Program-made: the position numbers and the translations under genes
The notes under the pieces: generated by a model
Seen by the model: only the letters and a program-made list of their open reading frames with translations
Told to the model about the DNA's origin: nothing
Database searches by the model: none
Shown here: one piece after another, positions 1 to 12,044 of the stretch
Position numbering within the stretch: position 1 is the stretch's first letter
How the letters are laid out: every line of letters begins with the position of its first letter
Assembly (NCBI RefSeq): GCF_949987535.1
Contig: NC_080082.1
Span: 45,679,374-45,743,373 of the forward strand
DNA from: Balaenoptera acutorostrata
Taxonomy: Eukaryota; Chordata; Mammalia; Artiodactyla; Balaenopteridae
Direction of reading: 5' to 3'
DNA: 64,000 bases

Positions 1-105
1 GTCATCACCTATCTTCTGGCCTCAGTTTACCTATCTATAAAATGGGCACATCAGGCTGAGTGACCAGGAGCTAGATGATCTCTGAGGTTTCTCCAGCTTT
101 GCCAC
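1..105 (-). repeat. MIR SINE fragment
   Basis: The segment reads like the antisense MIR core: CCTCAGTTTACC, then TATAAAATGGG, then a TGATCTCTGAGGTTTC stretch. It is degraded and cut by the window edge. Confidence 0.6.
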
Positions 106-975
106 CCTACTACTGTCTATGCATCTCTTCCCTCTAGAAGCCTGCCTGTGAAAAGGGAGAAGGGATGCACAAATCTCATTCATGGAGTGGAGATGTGCTC
201 CCCAAGCAATCGAGGAGAAGGTGGAGGAGAGTGGTGGCAAGTGAGGTTGGATGGGGGCTGGAGTGGCCATTCAGCGGAAATCTTTGGCCTGGACTCTTAT
301 TTGTGGCACAGGGAAAACAGTGCCGTTTGATCTTTGCCTACTGTACTTAAGTGGAGATAGCCCATGGGGTCAGGAGACAGCAGGTAGACACAGGCTGGCA
401 TCAGGCTTGGGTCCATGGTCCCCCAGTAAGTGGAGCTGGTTGGCTGGGTCCAGCTGTACCTGCTGTACACAAGCTGCTGCCCAGCAGACTGGCTTCCTTG
501 GCAGGACTCGGCTGCTTTCTAACAGGTTCCTCTGGGTAAAGCAGAAAGTGTGAGCTTCGTCTTCTCACTCCGAGGCCTTTTCTTGGGAAAGCACTTTCTA
601 GAATGCTCGGCTTACTAGGCTGGCTTCCTTGAAGCCACAGGTGATGGTGTTCAAGACCCCGCATCACGGCTCTGGGGTTCTACCTTTGGAAAGGAAGCTG
701 TGGTTGGAGCAAAGGCCGCTGCCCCTTCCTCCGCTCTCCGCGTGGGCTGCGCCACGATTGCTATGGAGGGAGTTTCGGGTCCTCACAAGGCCTGGGCACA
801 GCTTAACATAATTACTTTAAAACGGAACCTTGCTATTGTTTTGTATCTTTCTGCTTTCTGGTCAGGAGTGATGTTTTTATGGTCATTAGCCAAATTCCGT
901 TTCCTCTGTGAATTGCTGGTTTCACATGCCTTTTGTCCAGATTTCAAATGGGGGTGTTCAACTTTTCCTCATTAA
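106..975. other. Noncoding stretch, nothing recognised
   Basis: I see no gene, RNA or clear repeat. Short open frames here have no recognisable protein character. Confidence 0.5.
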
Positions 976-1370
976 CAGCAACAGTTTTTTTTTTTTTTTA
1001 ATTTTTTTATAGCTACTTTATTTATTTATTTATTTATTTATTTATTTTTGGCTGTGTTGGGTCTTCGGTTCGTGCGAGGGCTTTCTCTAGTTGCGGCAAG
1101 TGGGGGCCACTCTTCATCGCGGTGCGGGGACCGCTCTTCATCGCGGTGCGGGGACCACTCTTCATCGCGGTGCGCGGGCCTTTCACTATCGCGGCCCCTC
1201 CCGTTGCGGGGCACAGGCTCCAGACGCGCAGGCTCAGCAGTTGTGGCTCACGGGCCCAGCTGCTCCGTGGCATGTGGGATCTTCCCAGACCAGGGCTCGA
1301 ACCCGTGTCCCCTGCATTAGCGGGCAGATTCTCAACCACTGCGCCACCAGGGAAGCCCAGCAACAGTTTT
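976..1370 (-). mobile_element. CHR-type tRNA-derived SINE with target-site duplication
   Basis: Read on the minus strand, the element begins GGGCTTCCCTGGTGGCGCAG. It continues with a tRNA-like B-box region (GGTTCGAGCCCTGG) and ends in an ATAAA-rich and poly(A) tail, seen here as TTTATTTATT and poly(T) at about 985-1047. A 13-bp direct repeat CAGCAACAGTTTT flanks it (976-988 and 1358-1370). Many CpGs survive, so it is relatively young. The family is typical of cetaceans, hippopotamus and ruminants, and it is the best taxonomic marker here. The body contains a 24-bp triplication, listed separately. Confidence 0.92.
1107..1178. repeat. Three tandem 24-bp units inside the SINE
   Basis: Units at 1107-1130, 1131-1154 and 1155-1178 share CTCTTCATCGCGGTGCG with only a few differences. 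CHR elements carry related GC-rich motifs in their body, but three nearly identical neighbours suggest a local expansion. Confidence 0.85.
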
Positions 1371-1524
1371 AAAAAGGAGAAAGTGCTTGACTCCCATACA
1401 GGCCTTGGGAGCACCTGACTTCCAGGAGACTGCCCAGGACTGAGTGGCTCTAGGTGTGATGGAGGCCCGGCGATGTGGACGTGCAGATGGTAACTGAGGA
1501 GGTGGAAAAAGAGGCAGCAGCAGT

Positions 1525-1640
1525 AACCTTTACACAGTGCTCGCCCTGCGCCAGGCACTGCTTTAAGCACTGCAGGTAAATTACTGCGTTCAGTCCTTCT
1601 TCCTGCCCCGTGTCACAGAGGCACGACTGAGGAGGTACCA
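1525..1640 (+). repeat. MIR SINE fragment
   Basis: GCGCCAGGCACTGCTTTAAGCACT is followed by a degraded match to the TTTAATCCT and GTCACAGAG portions of MIR. Confidence 0.65.
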
Positions 1641-2837
1641 CCTTGGAGCATATGGGCCTCCAGTTCTTTTGGAATAAGACACAGCTCACCTTTGGCAGCG
1701 GCAGGCATGTTTCATGTCACACAGAGTCCCAGAAAAGAGACTCCTCTGGGACCCCAAAGATTTCACTAGCTGCCAGGCAGTTGACCGCGGTCGCTTCTAA
1801 ATGCTATTTGCTGCTTGTTTAGATCCTACCTCCACACCAAGCTACTGAAGTTGAAGAATGCCCTGTGCCTTCCAAAAGCCTCTCCTTAGGAAATACCTCC
1901 GGTCCACCTGAGGTGAAGGTGAGGGAGACACTGGTGTCATGATCATGACGATAAAATACAGCCTGTCCAGGGGGCTGGACCGACCACATGCTGATGGCCC
2001 TGAGCCCACACACTAATGGCATTTCTTCCCTTGTAAGAGGAGAAATGTTAATGTCTCCCCTGGTGTTCAGCATCAGTGAAGTTCAACTCCAGCCGTTCTC
2101 TGTGATTGGTGATGGTGCAGGTACAGGGCTTGGCTGGGAGGTCCTTTCCCTGTCAGGTGGGCCACAGCAGCGTGAATTAGGACGCAGGAGGAGAGACAGT
2201 AGCTGAGGGTAGTGGCCAACCTGGCCGCCTCCTTGGTTGACACATGGGAAGCTGTGACTCTGAGAGGGGCCAGGGCCTGCCAGTTCAGGAGCTGTCTGGG
2301 CTGGGATGCAGGTGCGGTTCCAGGCGGTGGAGGGGGTGGAGGCCCTGTCCTAACAGGCAGGATGGGCTGTTGTCTGGGGTGCCCAGCCCTGCTGCACGGC
2401 AGGTGCCCGCTGGGAGAGCAGGCCGGTGCCCCTGCCCTGGGGGAGTCATCCACACGTGCCCCCCCCCAGGCCTGCTGTGTGAGCACTGTTCTAGGCGTGG
2501 GAAGGCTGCTCTGGGAGGTGCATGTTGCCGAGAGGGGGCATTCTGTTCTGCTCTAGTTGGCCCCCTCACTCCTGACTGTGGGGTGATGGGATCTTGGGGT
2601 CGGGGAGAGAGGTGTCAGCAGAGGTTCAGAGGGGAGGAGGCCCAGGGAAGGAGTGGCAGTGACCTCCAGACAATAGTCCTGCCTCGAGGGAGATGTGGCC
2701 GTTGCCCTCAGAAGCCTCCTGGTCTCCTGACCCTTTTGTGAGTGAACAGTACCCAGATGTTATCACGATCTCTGCGGCTGGTGATTTGGGTCCATCTGCC
2801 CTTTCGATGGTGAACAGTCTGAGCCTTCTCTGCAGAG
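1641..2837. other. Noncoding stretch, moderately GC-rich
   Basis: No gene is recognised. A G-rich segment (GGCGGTGGAGGGGGTGGAGG, about 2321-2340) and a C8 run near 2460 are the only notable composition features. Confidence 0.45.
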
Positions 2838-2912
2838 CCTGGCATAGTACCTGGCATACAGTGGGTAGTCGGGAAGTGCTGATGAATGAATGAATGGATG
2901 GATGAATATTTG
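2838..2912 (+). repeat. L2 LINE 3' end fragment
   Basis: CCTGGCATAGTACCTGGCAT leads into a TGAATGAATGAATGG tail, the usual L2 terminus. Confidence 0.6.
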
Positions 2913-3359
2913 CATGAGCAGGTATGAATATACTGAAGAGGCAGAGCAGTCAGAAGGAATGAGGGCAGGATGAGGGGCCTGGAGTCCATTCAGCCAGAAT
3001 CTGTAGGTGCATGTTATGTGCAAAGCCTTCGGTTTGGGTCAGATGTGGGTCCCTGGAGGTCCCAGACAGGGTGGCGGGGGTGAGACAGGGACCCAGATAA
3101 TCCACCATGAGACGGAGTGGGACGTCCGTTCTTCATGGACGGTGTGAAGGGTGGGGTCGGGGGTGGCTGCATGGACAGTGACATTTGACATAAAGCTTCA
3201 TGGAGCAAACTTCTCACCTGGCTTGTGCCCTGAGGAGCGGAGAGTGTGGACTGCCCTGGCGGCCCAGGAGTGGCCTGTGGTCTCTTTCTCCCCTGGGTCC
3301 CCTTCTCTCCTCAAGGAGAGATGCTGTGCACCAGGCCCGCAGCATTTGTTGCTTGGTCT

Positions 3360-3800
3360 GTTCATTTGTTCATTCATTCATTTATACATTTGGCAAATAT
3401 TTATTGAGTGCATTCATTCATTTTCTAATTCAATCATTTATACATTTGGCAAATATTTATTGAGTGCATCCTCTGTGCCTGGCTCTGTGCCAGCACTGGG
3501 GACACCCCATGAAGCTGATGGTCACGGTCCCCACCCTCATGGAGCTTCTGGTCAAGTATACAAACAGAGCCAACCCAGTATGAAAGCCACTGTGGGGGGA
3601 AGGAGTCAACCAGGAGGAGCCCTATGGAGGCAAGACACAAGGGTTCTGCCCAGGGCCTGGGGCATCAAGGAGGGCCTCTTGGGCGAGGTGGCATTTAATC
3701 TACCAGCAGAGGACAGGGCACAGGGAACAAGTGGAGACTGCAGGGGGAGAGTACCAGACAGAGGGAATGAGATGCAAAAAAGGGCGGCAAGGCCGCTCAT
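3360..3800 (-). repeat. L2 LINE 3' fragment
   Basis: The segment opens with CATTCATTCATTTATACATT and GGCAAATATTTATTGAG, the reverse complement of the L2 terminus. It continues through GTGCCAGCACTGGGGACA, CCCTCATGGAGCTTCTGG and a GAGGTGGCATTTAATC region typical of antisense L2. It contains an internal 56-bp duplication. Confidence 0.75.
3378..3469. repeat. Partial 56-bp tandem duplication inside L2
   Basis: The same 36 bases occur at 3378-3413 and 3434-3469. They include CATTTGGCAAATATTTATTG and sit 56 bp apart. The duplication copies the L2 terminus itself. Confidence 0.85.
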
Positions 3801-5699
3801 CTGCTTGCCCGGAAAAGGGAGTCCTCTCTCCCGGTTCTGACAGGTTTGCACAAGAGCTGGCAGAGGATGCTCCCTCCTTAAGTGTGAACTGTTGGAAATT
3901 CATGTCTGTCCCTGGAGTCCACCTGCACATGGTGGTGACACCCATTGCTGGGACAGCAGCCCGGCCCCAGCAGTACGTGTTCTTGCCCCCTTGGTCAGAA
4001 GCTCATGGGCCAGCCTTCCCTCCTCTCCCAGGAGTCTGGCCCAGCAGAGGCCAGGCCAGGCCAGCCTGGCGACCTGCACAGGAGCTGGAGATGCTGAACT
4101 GGGGATTCGAAAGGCCACGAAGAACTGAGGCCCTGGCTCGGCCCTGGCTGGGCCCCATCTACTGGCTTGAGCCCCGTAGTTGCAGGCAGCAGAGGCCCCA
4201 CTGGTGCACCTGGATTTTTGCTCAGTAATGATTGTGTGTATTTAGGAGTTGATGTGTGTCTGAGCTTATGTCTTCGACAGGTGCCCCTGTGAACAAATCT
4301 CCCTGGGCCGGCTTCTATGAATGTTTCAGTCAGGCCCTCTTTGATCACTCTTGCATATGCGCATTCTACATTATATTTAGTTTTGCACTGAATCAAATCT
4401 GAGGCTTCTGTGAAATGAAAATAAACTGTTCGATACGATATCATAGTCCAGAAGGGCTCAGACTTAAACGGCTTTAATCAGGGGTGAAAGGGTGGTGAGC
4501 TGTAGCTGAGCGCTCTGCCCTCTGCGGGGCGTCCTGTGGGTCTAGGTCCCCTGTTTTGTTCTAGGGCAGCAGCTCTGTGCTGAGGCTGAGCAGGGAGCCA
4601 AGGCAGGTTAATAGGGGATTAAATATCTAACTTCCTGTCATGACAAAGTCTGTTTAAAAAGGAAAAGAGAAAGCCAGCGAGAGAGAAATAATCAATACCC
4701 TTCATGACAACTGCTGGTATCTTTCTCAGTTTTGTGATATCATTTTAAAGGTAGGGCAGTCACTAAAAGCTTATATATATAGTTTTTGTTGCTTTCCCTG
4801 ATGGGGTGGACACAGTTCAGATAAATCAGTTACAGCAGATTAGGGGATCGTTTCCTTCCCAAATCATCCTATCTGGGAGAAATGGAAACACCACTTGATG
4901 GCTTGGATTCTAGGGGGAGAGGCCCGGGCTATGGCTCACAAAATGATGTCCATTTTTGTGATACTCTGGGCCACCTTCCTCCCCTACGCTGTGATCATCA
5001 GAAGCTTAGAGAACAGCTTTTGGTAGGACTGGGTCCTCCAGGAGCTACAGACAAGGGACTCATAAGATGCCTGCTCTCACAAAGCCCCAGCACAGGAGGA
5101 GAGGAAACGTGACCTCTGATAGCCATGCAATAAGGCACCACGAATGTCTTAACAAGTTCCAGAGGAACTGCATGGGAGCTCTGTGGACTGAGTGATCACC
5201 TCCAGCCTGGAGCAAATCCAGGAAGGCTTCCTGGAGCAGGCAACACCAGGAAGGAGCATGGAGGGTAGATTTGGGCTGCCACCTTTGGAGAGGCTGGGGT
5301 GGGCTGCCAGGATTTGTGGAGTGGTCCTCCTTCCACATTTTTGCCATTACGAAGAGGAAGAGGGGAGACCAGTGCCTTCTTCCAAACTCTAAGTACCCTC
5401 TTCCGTTTCATGCATGGGGAACCCTCACCGTTTGGTTTTTGAGGCCCTCACAATGTTTGGTTTGTGGTCCAGGAGTTTACTTTGACTCTATTTTTCTCCA
5501 CCTCCTCTGATCCACATTCCATAGAAAACTGCTCATGTGTCACAGCAGCGCTGTGAGGCATACGTGCTATATGACAGCTCCGGTGGGGGCTTCTTGAGCC
5601 CCTGTTTTGCCCCAAATATTAACTCCATGCTCCACAGATTGACATTCAAGCCTGTGCTTGGCCACACCTTCTCCCATCTTCCCCTGGAGCATTCTGTGC
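3801..5699. other. Noncoding stretch; AT-rich candidate conserved segment at 4600-4860
   Basis: No gene is recognised. The 4600-4860 part is AT-rich and free of recognisable repeats, so it could be conserved noncoding DNA. This is inference from composition only. Confidence 0.35.
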
Positions 5700-6035
5700 T
5701 GAGTCCCCATTTTGCACAAGCTGACCCCTCTGTCCCACACACCCTTCCTCCTCTTCTCTGCCTTGTTCCAGGCTCTTTCCAGCCATTATCCTCACTGGTC
5801 TTCCTTCCCTTCTCTCCCCTGCACCCCTTCCTCACTGCACCCAGCCTCACAGCACGTTGTAGAGTCATCCGTTTCAGCACTGGATTCTGCCTGGTCTGTG
5901 GTTTCCCTGAGTCCATCTATTTCCCTTCCCTGAGTCAGCTTCAAAGGCAAGGACCTGGTCTTGCTTGTTTATCTCTAGATCGGCCATACTTCTTGCCAGA
6001 TGTAGGCATTAAAAAGTGTTATTGAATGATGTGAG
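5700..6035 (+). repeat. L2 LINE fragment
   Basis: The text resembles an L2 3' region. It includes GGCAAGGACCTGGTCTTG, a TTGTTTATCTC stretch and a terminal TAGGCATTAAAAAGTGTTAT tail leading into GAATGA. Confidence 0.55.
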
Positions 6036-6284
6036 GCCCACTTTACAGATGCACCAAGAAAGTTGGCAATGAGTGAGTTCTTATTAACCACTTTTATGTG
6101 CCTTGGTTGTGCCTTGGTTATGTCCTTCAGCTCAGCGTTTACTCCACTGAAGGTCCTTTCTGGATCTCGAAGGCTGCTGTGGTCGGCTTCTGAGAAAGTT
6201 TACGGCACAGGGTATATCCCTCAGTAATTTAAATGCCATGTTCCCTCTCCTACAAACCCATTTGCCTTCTCAAAATCCTGTGAA

Positions 6285-6405
6285 GCGTGTAGGACAGTTA
6301 ATGCGAGTCCATTTTAGAGGAAAAGAAACTGAAGCTCAGGCAGGTGCCCAAGGCCAAACAGATGTCAGTGGAAGAGACGGCAATTGGATGCACATTAGTG
6401 GTCGT
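6285..6405 (+). repeat. MIR SINE fragment
   Basis: CCATTTTAGAGGAAAAGAAA, then GAAGCTCAGGCAGGTGCCCA and AGGCCAAACAG match the central MIR motif order (tail of the element missing). Confidence 0.65.
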
Positions 6406-6842
6406 TCCAGTGCCTTCTCTCCTCTTACTCTAGTCTAGTTGGAGGAATAACCCACCTGACACAGGACAGGAGCATGTGGAATAAAATATCCACCCCTATG
6501 GATGTTAAGAAAACAAGATGATATAACTAAATGTTTCTGTGACCCTCCCCGCAACCAGCAATTGAGAGACACGGCATTTCTAGCCCCCCAGTGCCCTCTG
6601 GCACCCACCCCATCATGCCAGCCCCCGAGGGTGCTTTCTCTGGACTGTACTGTCTGTTTCCACTTCCAGACAAACAAGGTTGTGAGGGCTCTGGCTCCTT
6701 GGCTTCCTTTGAGCTTTCCCATAAGCTGAAGCTTCCTTTGTCTCCACACGTTTTGCAAATGAAGGAGGTGGCATCAGTCAGCATCCAGCCCAGCAAGGCT
6801 GAACATGGTGTGGACATCACGGGGGCAGACTTCCCCCTCAGC

Positions 6843-7030
6843 GGGTACTGCTTGGGCTCTGGAGTCAGGCTTCCCAGCTATGTGACCTTGTGGGGCTTAA
6901 ATATTCTGAGCCTCAGTTTCCTCATTTTTAGTATTGGACTAGTATGGTACCTACCATCCTAGGTTGTGTGAGGCTAAATTAGATGATGGCTGTGAAGTAA
7001 GTACCTAGCACAGTGCTGGTGCACGATGCT
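6843..7030 (-). repeat. MIR SINE
   Basis: In antisense order: GGGCTCTGGAGTCAGGCTTC, CTATGTGACCTTG, GAGCCTCAGTTTCCTCA, then GTACCTAGCACAGTGCTGG. Most of the MIR body is present. Confidence 0.8.
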
Positions 7031-7039
7031 GCCATGAAA

Positions 7040-7175
7040 AGGAGGAGGAAGGTGCTGAATATGAGGAAGATGATAAAGATGAGGATTCTGTGGCTGATGT
7101 AGGTGATGATGATGGTGAGGGCTGTGGTGAAGACGGTGATGATGACAATTATTATTGTTATTATTATTATTATGT
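7040..7175. repeat. GAT-rich then ATT-rich low-complexity tract
   Basis: Imperfect GATGAT and GGTGAT repeats pass into ATTATTATTATTATT. Open frames across it are low-complexity artefacts. Confidence 0.75.
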
Positions 7176-10085
7176 TTTTTTTGAGAGCTCACACTGCCTG
7201 ACAAGTCCACAGTCTTAACAACTACCCCACACGAGGTTGTTCTAATTCCATCCCCTGTTTGCCTGGCTTTGTGTGAGGCAGGCAGATAGTGAGCCAGGAA
7301 CTCAGACCAGAAGTCTGCTCTACCCTGAGAAGAGGACCAGGAGAACTCTTTGTGGATGTTTTCCTTTCCCATCTGATGTGCTCACTATCTGTCTTCAGTT
7401 CTGGGCCAGCTCCAACCTTTCCAAAAGCCAACATGTTGGAGAGACCTCTTTGCCTTTGAGAAGTCTGAAATCATCCAAAGTCTTCAAAGAGAGGATACTT
7501 TTTATTCTTTTTTCTTCTTTTAAGTCCTCCAACTCATGTCCCAACAATACGGAAGCTGCCTGGGGTTCGGGGGACCATGTGCAAAGCCAGCCCAGCTGAG
7601 TTCCACTCTCCTTTAGAGGCAGAGGCCACTCTGACTTTTTGGCCAACATTCTACCCAAAAGGGAAGGTTGGGGAGTTTGACCATACTCTCCAACTTGACT
7701 CTCCTGGTTACACAGTTGCCATACTCTGCAGCTTTATTTGAATATCATATTTTCATTAATAAATTCAGCAAGGATTTAACTGTTTCTGGCCCTGTCTCAT
7801 AGCGTTGTCTACACATCAGTCAAAACGGAACAGGTCACCCGTGCTGCCCTCCTGTTTATCTATTAATCATCTGGTAAATAAACCACTCAGTATCCTGCCC
7901 ACTTCAGTAATGTTTGTGATGTAATTTGTTTGGATGCCCAAATGTCACCAGCGTTGATTGTAAGATATGAAAAAATGTACTTGCTCAGCATAGGAAGCTC
8001 TAGGCCAAAATGTAAGCATGAAATCTCGGGTTTATTTTTGTAATAATGTTTACAGCTGTTTAATGACCCTGAAAAGGTTCAGTAGTGTGGTGTTCTGTAT
8101 TTCAGAACAGGAGCATATTATGCTTATAACAACCTTGGTTAAACAGTGTGAGCTACAACAATTGGAAAAATAGTATTTAATAAGAAGCCATTGTATTCTA
8201 AGTGAAGTTGTCTTAATTACTGCTTACCCTAAGTGTAAGAAAGCAAGGTGGGTTGTAGGGAAGGGCCAAGAGTCATTTGCTCCCCCAGGAAATAGGTCCA
8301 CCTACTGCCAGAATTGCATTCTGTGATACGATTTTGGGGTAAAACCCTCAGTGGTGTTTGCAGCCCTTGCTGTGAACCTAAGCCCCGCCCCTTGCACAGC
8401 GACTAGGGGCTTTGGGGCTCCTGCAAGTTTTCTGAGGCAGCGCCTTTACCCTGTTGTTGAAAAAGGGAATATTTAGTTGTGCTTGGCTAGACAACAATAT
8501 TTGATTTTTAAAAATCCAGTTGAAATGGTTATTTTGAAAGTCATTTTATTTCCTAACTATTCTTTTTCATGGTATAAGGATAAAACTCCTTCACGCAACT
8601 TACTGGCAAGATCTATATTTTTTGGGCTATTCATAAGATTACTTTTTTTTTCTGTGCTAGCAAAATGAAACTGTGTTTTTGTGTAAAATTTATTTAGACT
8701 CTTAGCAGCTGGCATTTCTGGTGTCCTGATAGTTTCAAATTTCATTTTGAGTGAAAGATACAATTAGGTTCTCTATTGGAAGAGTTAAGTGAAAACTTTT
8801 GTCATTGATATCACAGGAAATAGTCTTGAAGGCAGAAATGCAAAATCAAAATAACCATTAGCACCATCAAAGGCAGCTGAATGGCTCACTGTACCTGCAG
8901 TGATGGGGGTGAGGAGACAGAATGTATTTTGATAATGTGCATCCAATGGTGGGTTTCATAGGCTGAGAATACCCTCTTCATGAAATGTGAAATTGCACAG
9001 CTCAAGGAGAAACCCTCTAGCCTTCAGAAGCTTTCAGCTGGGGCCCCTGCCTGTGTTCAGAGGTAGGCCCACACATTTGCACGGTGAGGAATGCCATGGC
9101 GGCCAGGACTCAGGCCCAAGCCTGGGTCTTCCTCAATACTGACAGTAGGGTTGACTGCCCCGGTGCCCCACCATGACCCTTGGCTCAGGAAAGATCAGGA
9201 CTAGGGTGGGATGTGTAGTGTTTCTATGTTGGAGGGATGACGCACCAGATTTGACAGTTCACAGTGTCCCCTGTCCAGTCTCAGTAAGGACGTCCAGCTG
9301 CCTCTCCACAGTTTGGAAAATTACGTACGCATTAGATCCTTCCATCAGTCAGCCGGGGCTTATTGATCTTCCTGCTATGCTTTGGGCTGGGGCCATGAGC
9401 TGAAGGCCGAGTGAGCTGTTCTCAGTGTTTAGTAGTTTGTTTACTTGCTTTTGATTGTGCTAAGGGTTTTCCTACCCAAGTGAGAGGGTCAGATGAGTTA
9501 TTGTATAGGTTCCTCAGAAGGTCCCAGCTGCCCAATTGCCTTAAGCCCAGGGTCATGGCCCACCCTATGCTGGCTCCTGGTTTCTTAAAGTGGGTCCTTC
9601 ACCTGCTGGAATACAGGGTGATGGCTCCAGAGCCAGCGCTGGGGAATGAAGGATGGGTTGGGTACTTGCGATAAAGTGCTCCCAGGTATTAGTGACCATT
9701 CGGGGCAGTGCTGCGTGTGGGTATGTATGTCTGTCCCCTTTGTCAGGACAGGCGAGTGTCCTGTGGCAGGTGGCCCTGCCACGGGACACTGAAACACATT
9801 CACCGCAGGCCTGTGAGGAAGCAGCGTGGTCCCAGAGAGAAGGCGTTCTCCCTGTGCTTGCTCCGGGAGGGCGGGGGAGAAGGAGTAATGGCACCTTCCA
9901 TCAGAACGCGAGCCCCCCGCAGGCAGCCCCGCCTCCCAGCCCCTGAGCTCTTAGGGCTGCAGTTGGATCCAGTCCTTTAACAGTAGGACAAGTGATCCCT
10001 TAGTTTCCCAGAGTACACGTTTGTATTCCTTGCTAGAGGAATTCCACTTAGGGAATTGCTGCCCCTCCCCCAACACGGTCATACT

Positions 10086-10086
<1 letters not shown>
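7176..10086. other. Noncoding stretch; AT-rich repeat-poor core at 7720-8240
   Basis: No gene is seen. Between 7720 and 8240 the sequence is AT-rich, has no recognisable transposon, and carries homeodomain-like TTAATTAC near 8213. It is a candidate conserved noncoding element, inferred from composition. The remainder is unremarkable. Confidence 0.35.
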
Positions 10087-10137
<51 letters not shown>

Positions 10138-10146
10138 ACACACACC
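10087..10146. repeat. (CA)n microsatellite
   Basis: About 28 CA units run with a single CAGA interruption near the 3' side, then pass into CCCC. Long enough to be length-polymorphic. Confidence 0.95.
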
Positions 10147-10224
10147 CCCTCTATATACCTCGTCTGCAATGGTTTCTTCTTTCTCTAAACTTTGGATTCA
10201 GTCTCTCTGGGGTCTTTTCATTGC

Positions 10225-10332
10225 TTCCCTGTTACTGGTGGCCTTGCCTGCACTGGCCCCTTGGACCCAGAGGCCCCTTGAGGGCAGCTACACGGAAGGC
10301 CCCGGGCAAGTATTTACTGAATGACTGAGATA
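10225..10332 (+). repeat. L2 LINE 3' end fragment
   Basis: CCCCTTGAGGGCAGCTAC and a terminal AAGTATTTACTGAATGACTG fit the L2 3' end in sense orientation. Confidence 0.6.
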
Positions 10333-11084
10333 AGGGGTAAATGAATTCCAGAGGAATTAAGTGTCAAGCCTGGAGAAATTGGGGCCGACCCAGGTTTTGC
10401 GAGTCCCAAGCCGGGCCTGGGGCCAGCTCGTCCTGCCTCGGCTGCTTTGGCCCAGGGACAGCACACCAATTACCCCTTGCTCTTTCCAAGAACTCACACT
10501 CCCTTTCCTTGCTCTGAGTCTAGCAGCTGGCATTGGTTATGACTGACCCATGGCAGCACCTGCACCTGCTCGTGGAATCACAGGGTGTCAGGTCTCACAG
10601 AGCTTTCTGAGATGATCGCCAGGCGTGGCCCTGCCTCACTGTGGGGCTCGGCACAGGCTTTGCTGGGGCTCATTAGAGGGGCTGAGGGCCGTAATCCTCA
10701 GAGTATCTCCTGGTGAGCTGGCTAGCTCTGCTCAAATTCTGGGTTCCCCCACGGATCCCAGGATGGACGATCAAGTTCTGAAGGGGTTGATTGCTCTCTG
10801 TCTCCTAGTGCCAGCAGCTGGGCCATCAGAAGCGGTCCACGCCCAGACGGCCACCGTGGGCACGTATAGTGCAAGAGCTGGTGTCGGGGCGTGGCCCTCC
10901 CGTAGCTGTTTCTGAACCCCCAGGTTCTGGGTGGGAGCCCAAGACCCTTCTGACTCTGACAGATTCGGATTGTTGGGTGTTCAAGGACTTCTGCAAAAGC
11001 TGAATTTGAATCCCATGAAGTTGGAGTGAAAATGGTTCTACTACAGGTTAGCCTTCTTTTATGGGCTGTGTTTATAGGGTCTGT
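10333..11084. other. Noncoding stretch, nothing recognised
   Basis: I see neither a gene nor a clear repeat between the flanking L2 fragments. Confidence 0.45.
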
Positions 11085-11400
11085 TCACTCACTCATCCAT
11101 TCAGTTAGAACGTCCTGAACGTACAATGAGCCAGCTCTGCTCTAGGCCCTGAGGCTTTATCTGTGACCAAGGCAGACATGAGCCTGCCCGCATGGAAGCA
11201 AAGCACATCTGTAAAAGGGTCAACAAGAAAACTGCCCCAGTGGTAAGTGCCATGAAGAAGAAAGTCAGGTGATGGTGTAGAGAGAGGCTGCGGGGATTAA
11301 GTTTTCTGTGACGAGGTGGACATGGAGGGCCTTTGTGAGAAGGGGATATGTGAGTTGAGACCTGCTTGGGGGGAAGGAGCCACCTGTGCCTTTGCACATT
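11085..11400 (-). repeat. L2 LINE fragment
   Basis: CACTCACTCATCCATTCAG, then CTCTGCTCTAGGCCCTGAG, GGTAAGTGCCATGAAGAAG and GAGTTGAGACCTGCTTGG follow the antisense order of the L2 3' region. Confidence 0.65.
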
Positions 11401-12044
11401 CTCGAACATGCTGAGTTCAACAATGGCACCTGAAGACCTGTGGCTTAAAGGGGGTTAAAAAAAGCTTTGTTGACTCTGAAAAAAAAATTTTGGGGCATAA
11501 TAAAAGAATTCCCTCTCCAAACCTAACTTGAAAACACCCCATGTTCATTATTGGACAAGTTGAGCTGTTACCCGCACAGCGTGACTGGGTGGGGGGTGGT
11601 CTTCAACTTGATGCCGCTCATCCAACCTGATTTGCAGTCTTGCTGTATTGCACGTTCAGCCTCCTCTCCCTCCTGCGGAACTGGCCTCAGCTCAGCAGCA
11701 GTAACCTGAAAATAGCCCATCTTCCTGGATTCACGTCTTCTGAGCTGGCCAACCGGGCAGCCTTTGGAAGTGGGCCATCCATGTTGGCTTTGGACTTTCC
11801 GAACTTCCCCAGAGCTCTTGGGTGGAATTCTGAGCTCTCCCAAGTGGCTTCAGGGTCATGATCCATGTTTGCTCAGGAGAGGAGCCAGTGCAGCTGGATG
11901 GGGATTGAAGGTGGAGAAACAGCTCTAGACAGGGCCCTTCCAGGCCCCAGTCCTGCTCCAGCAACTTCTCACACTGGGCCTGCTCCTCCCCGCTGGTCAG
12001 CGGGTGCCATGAGTGCTGGGGCCGCACGGTCTTGTTGTCAACCA
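11401..12044. other. Noncoding stretch, nothing recognised
   Basis: No gene is recognised. A long minus-strand open frame spanning this area runs through the poly(T) at 12170-12189 as a lysine run and has no protein character. Confidence 0.45.

Noticed and set aside
1280..1358. tRNA gene (B-box-like GGTTCGAGCCCTGG on the minus strand)
   Set aside because: The match belongs to the tRNA-derived head of the CHR SINE. The surrounding sequence does not fold as a complete tRNA.
1034..1570. 178-codon minus-strand open frame with repeated PRTAMKSG-like units
   Set aside because: It is the translation of the CHR SINE and its 24-bp triplication, not a protein repeat gene.
3151..3840. 229-codon plus-strand open frame
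   Set aside because: Much of it overlaps an antisense L2 with its duplicated terminus; no homology recognised.
6974..7372. Histidine/asparagine-rich 132-codon frame
   Set aside because: It comes from the GAT/ATT low-complexity DNA read in antisense.
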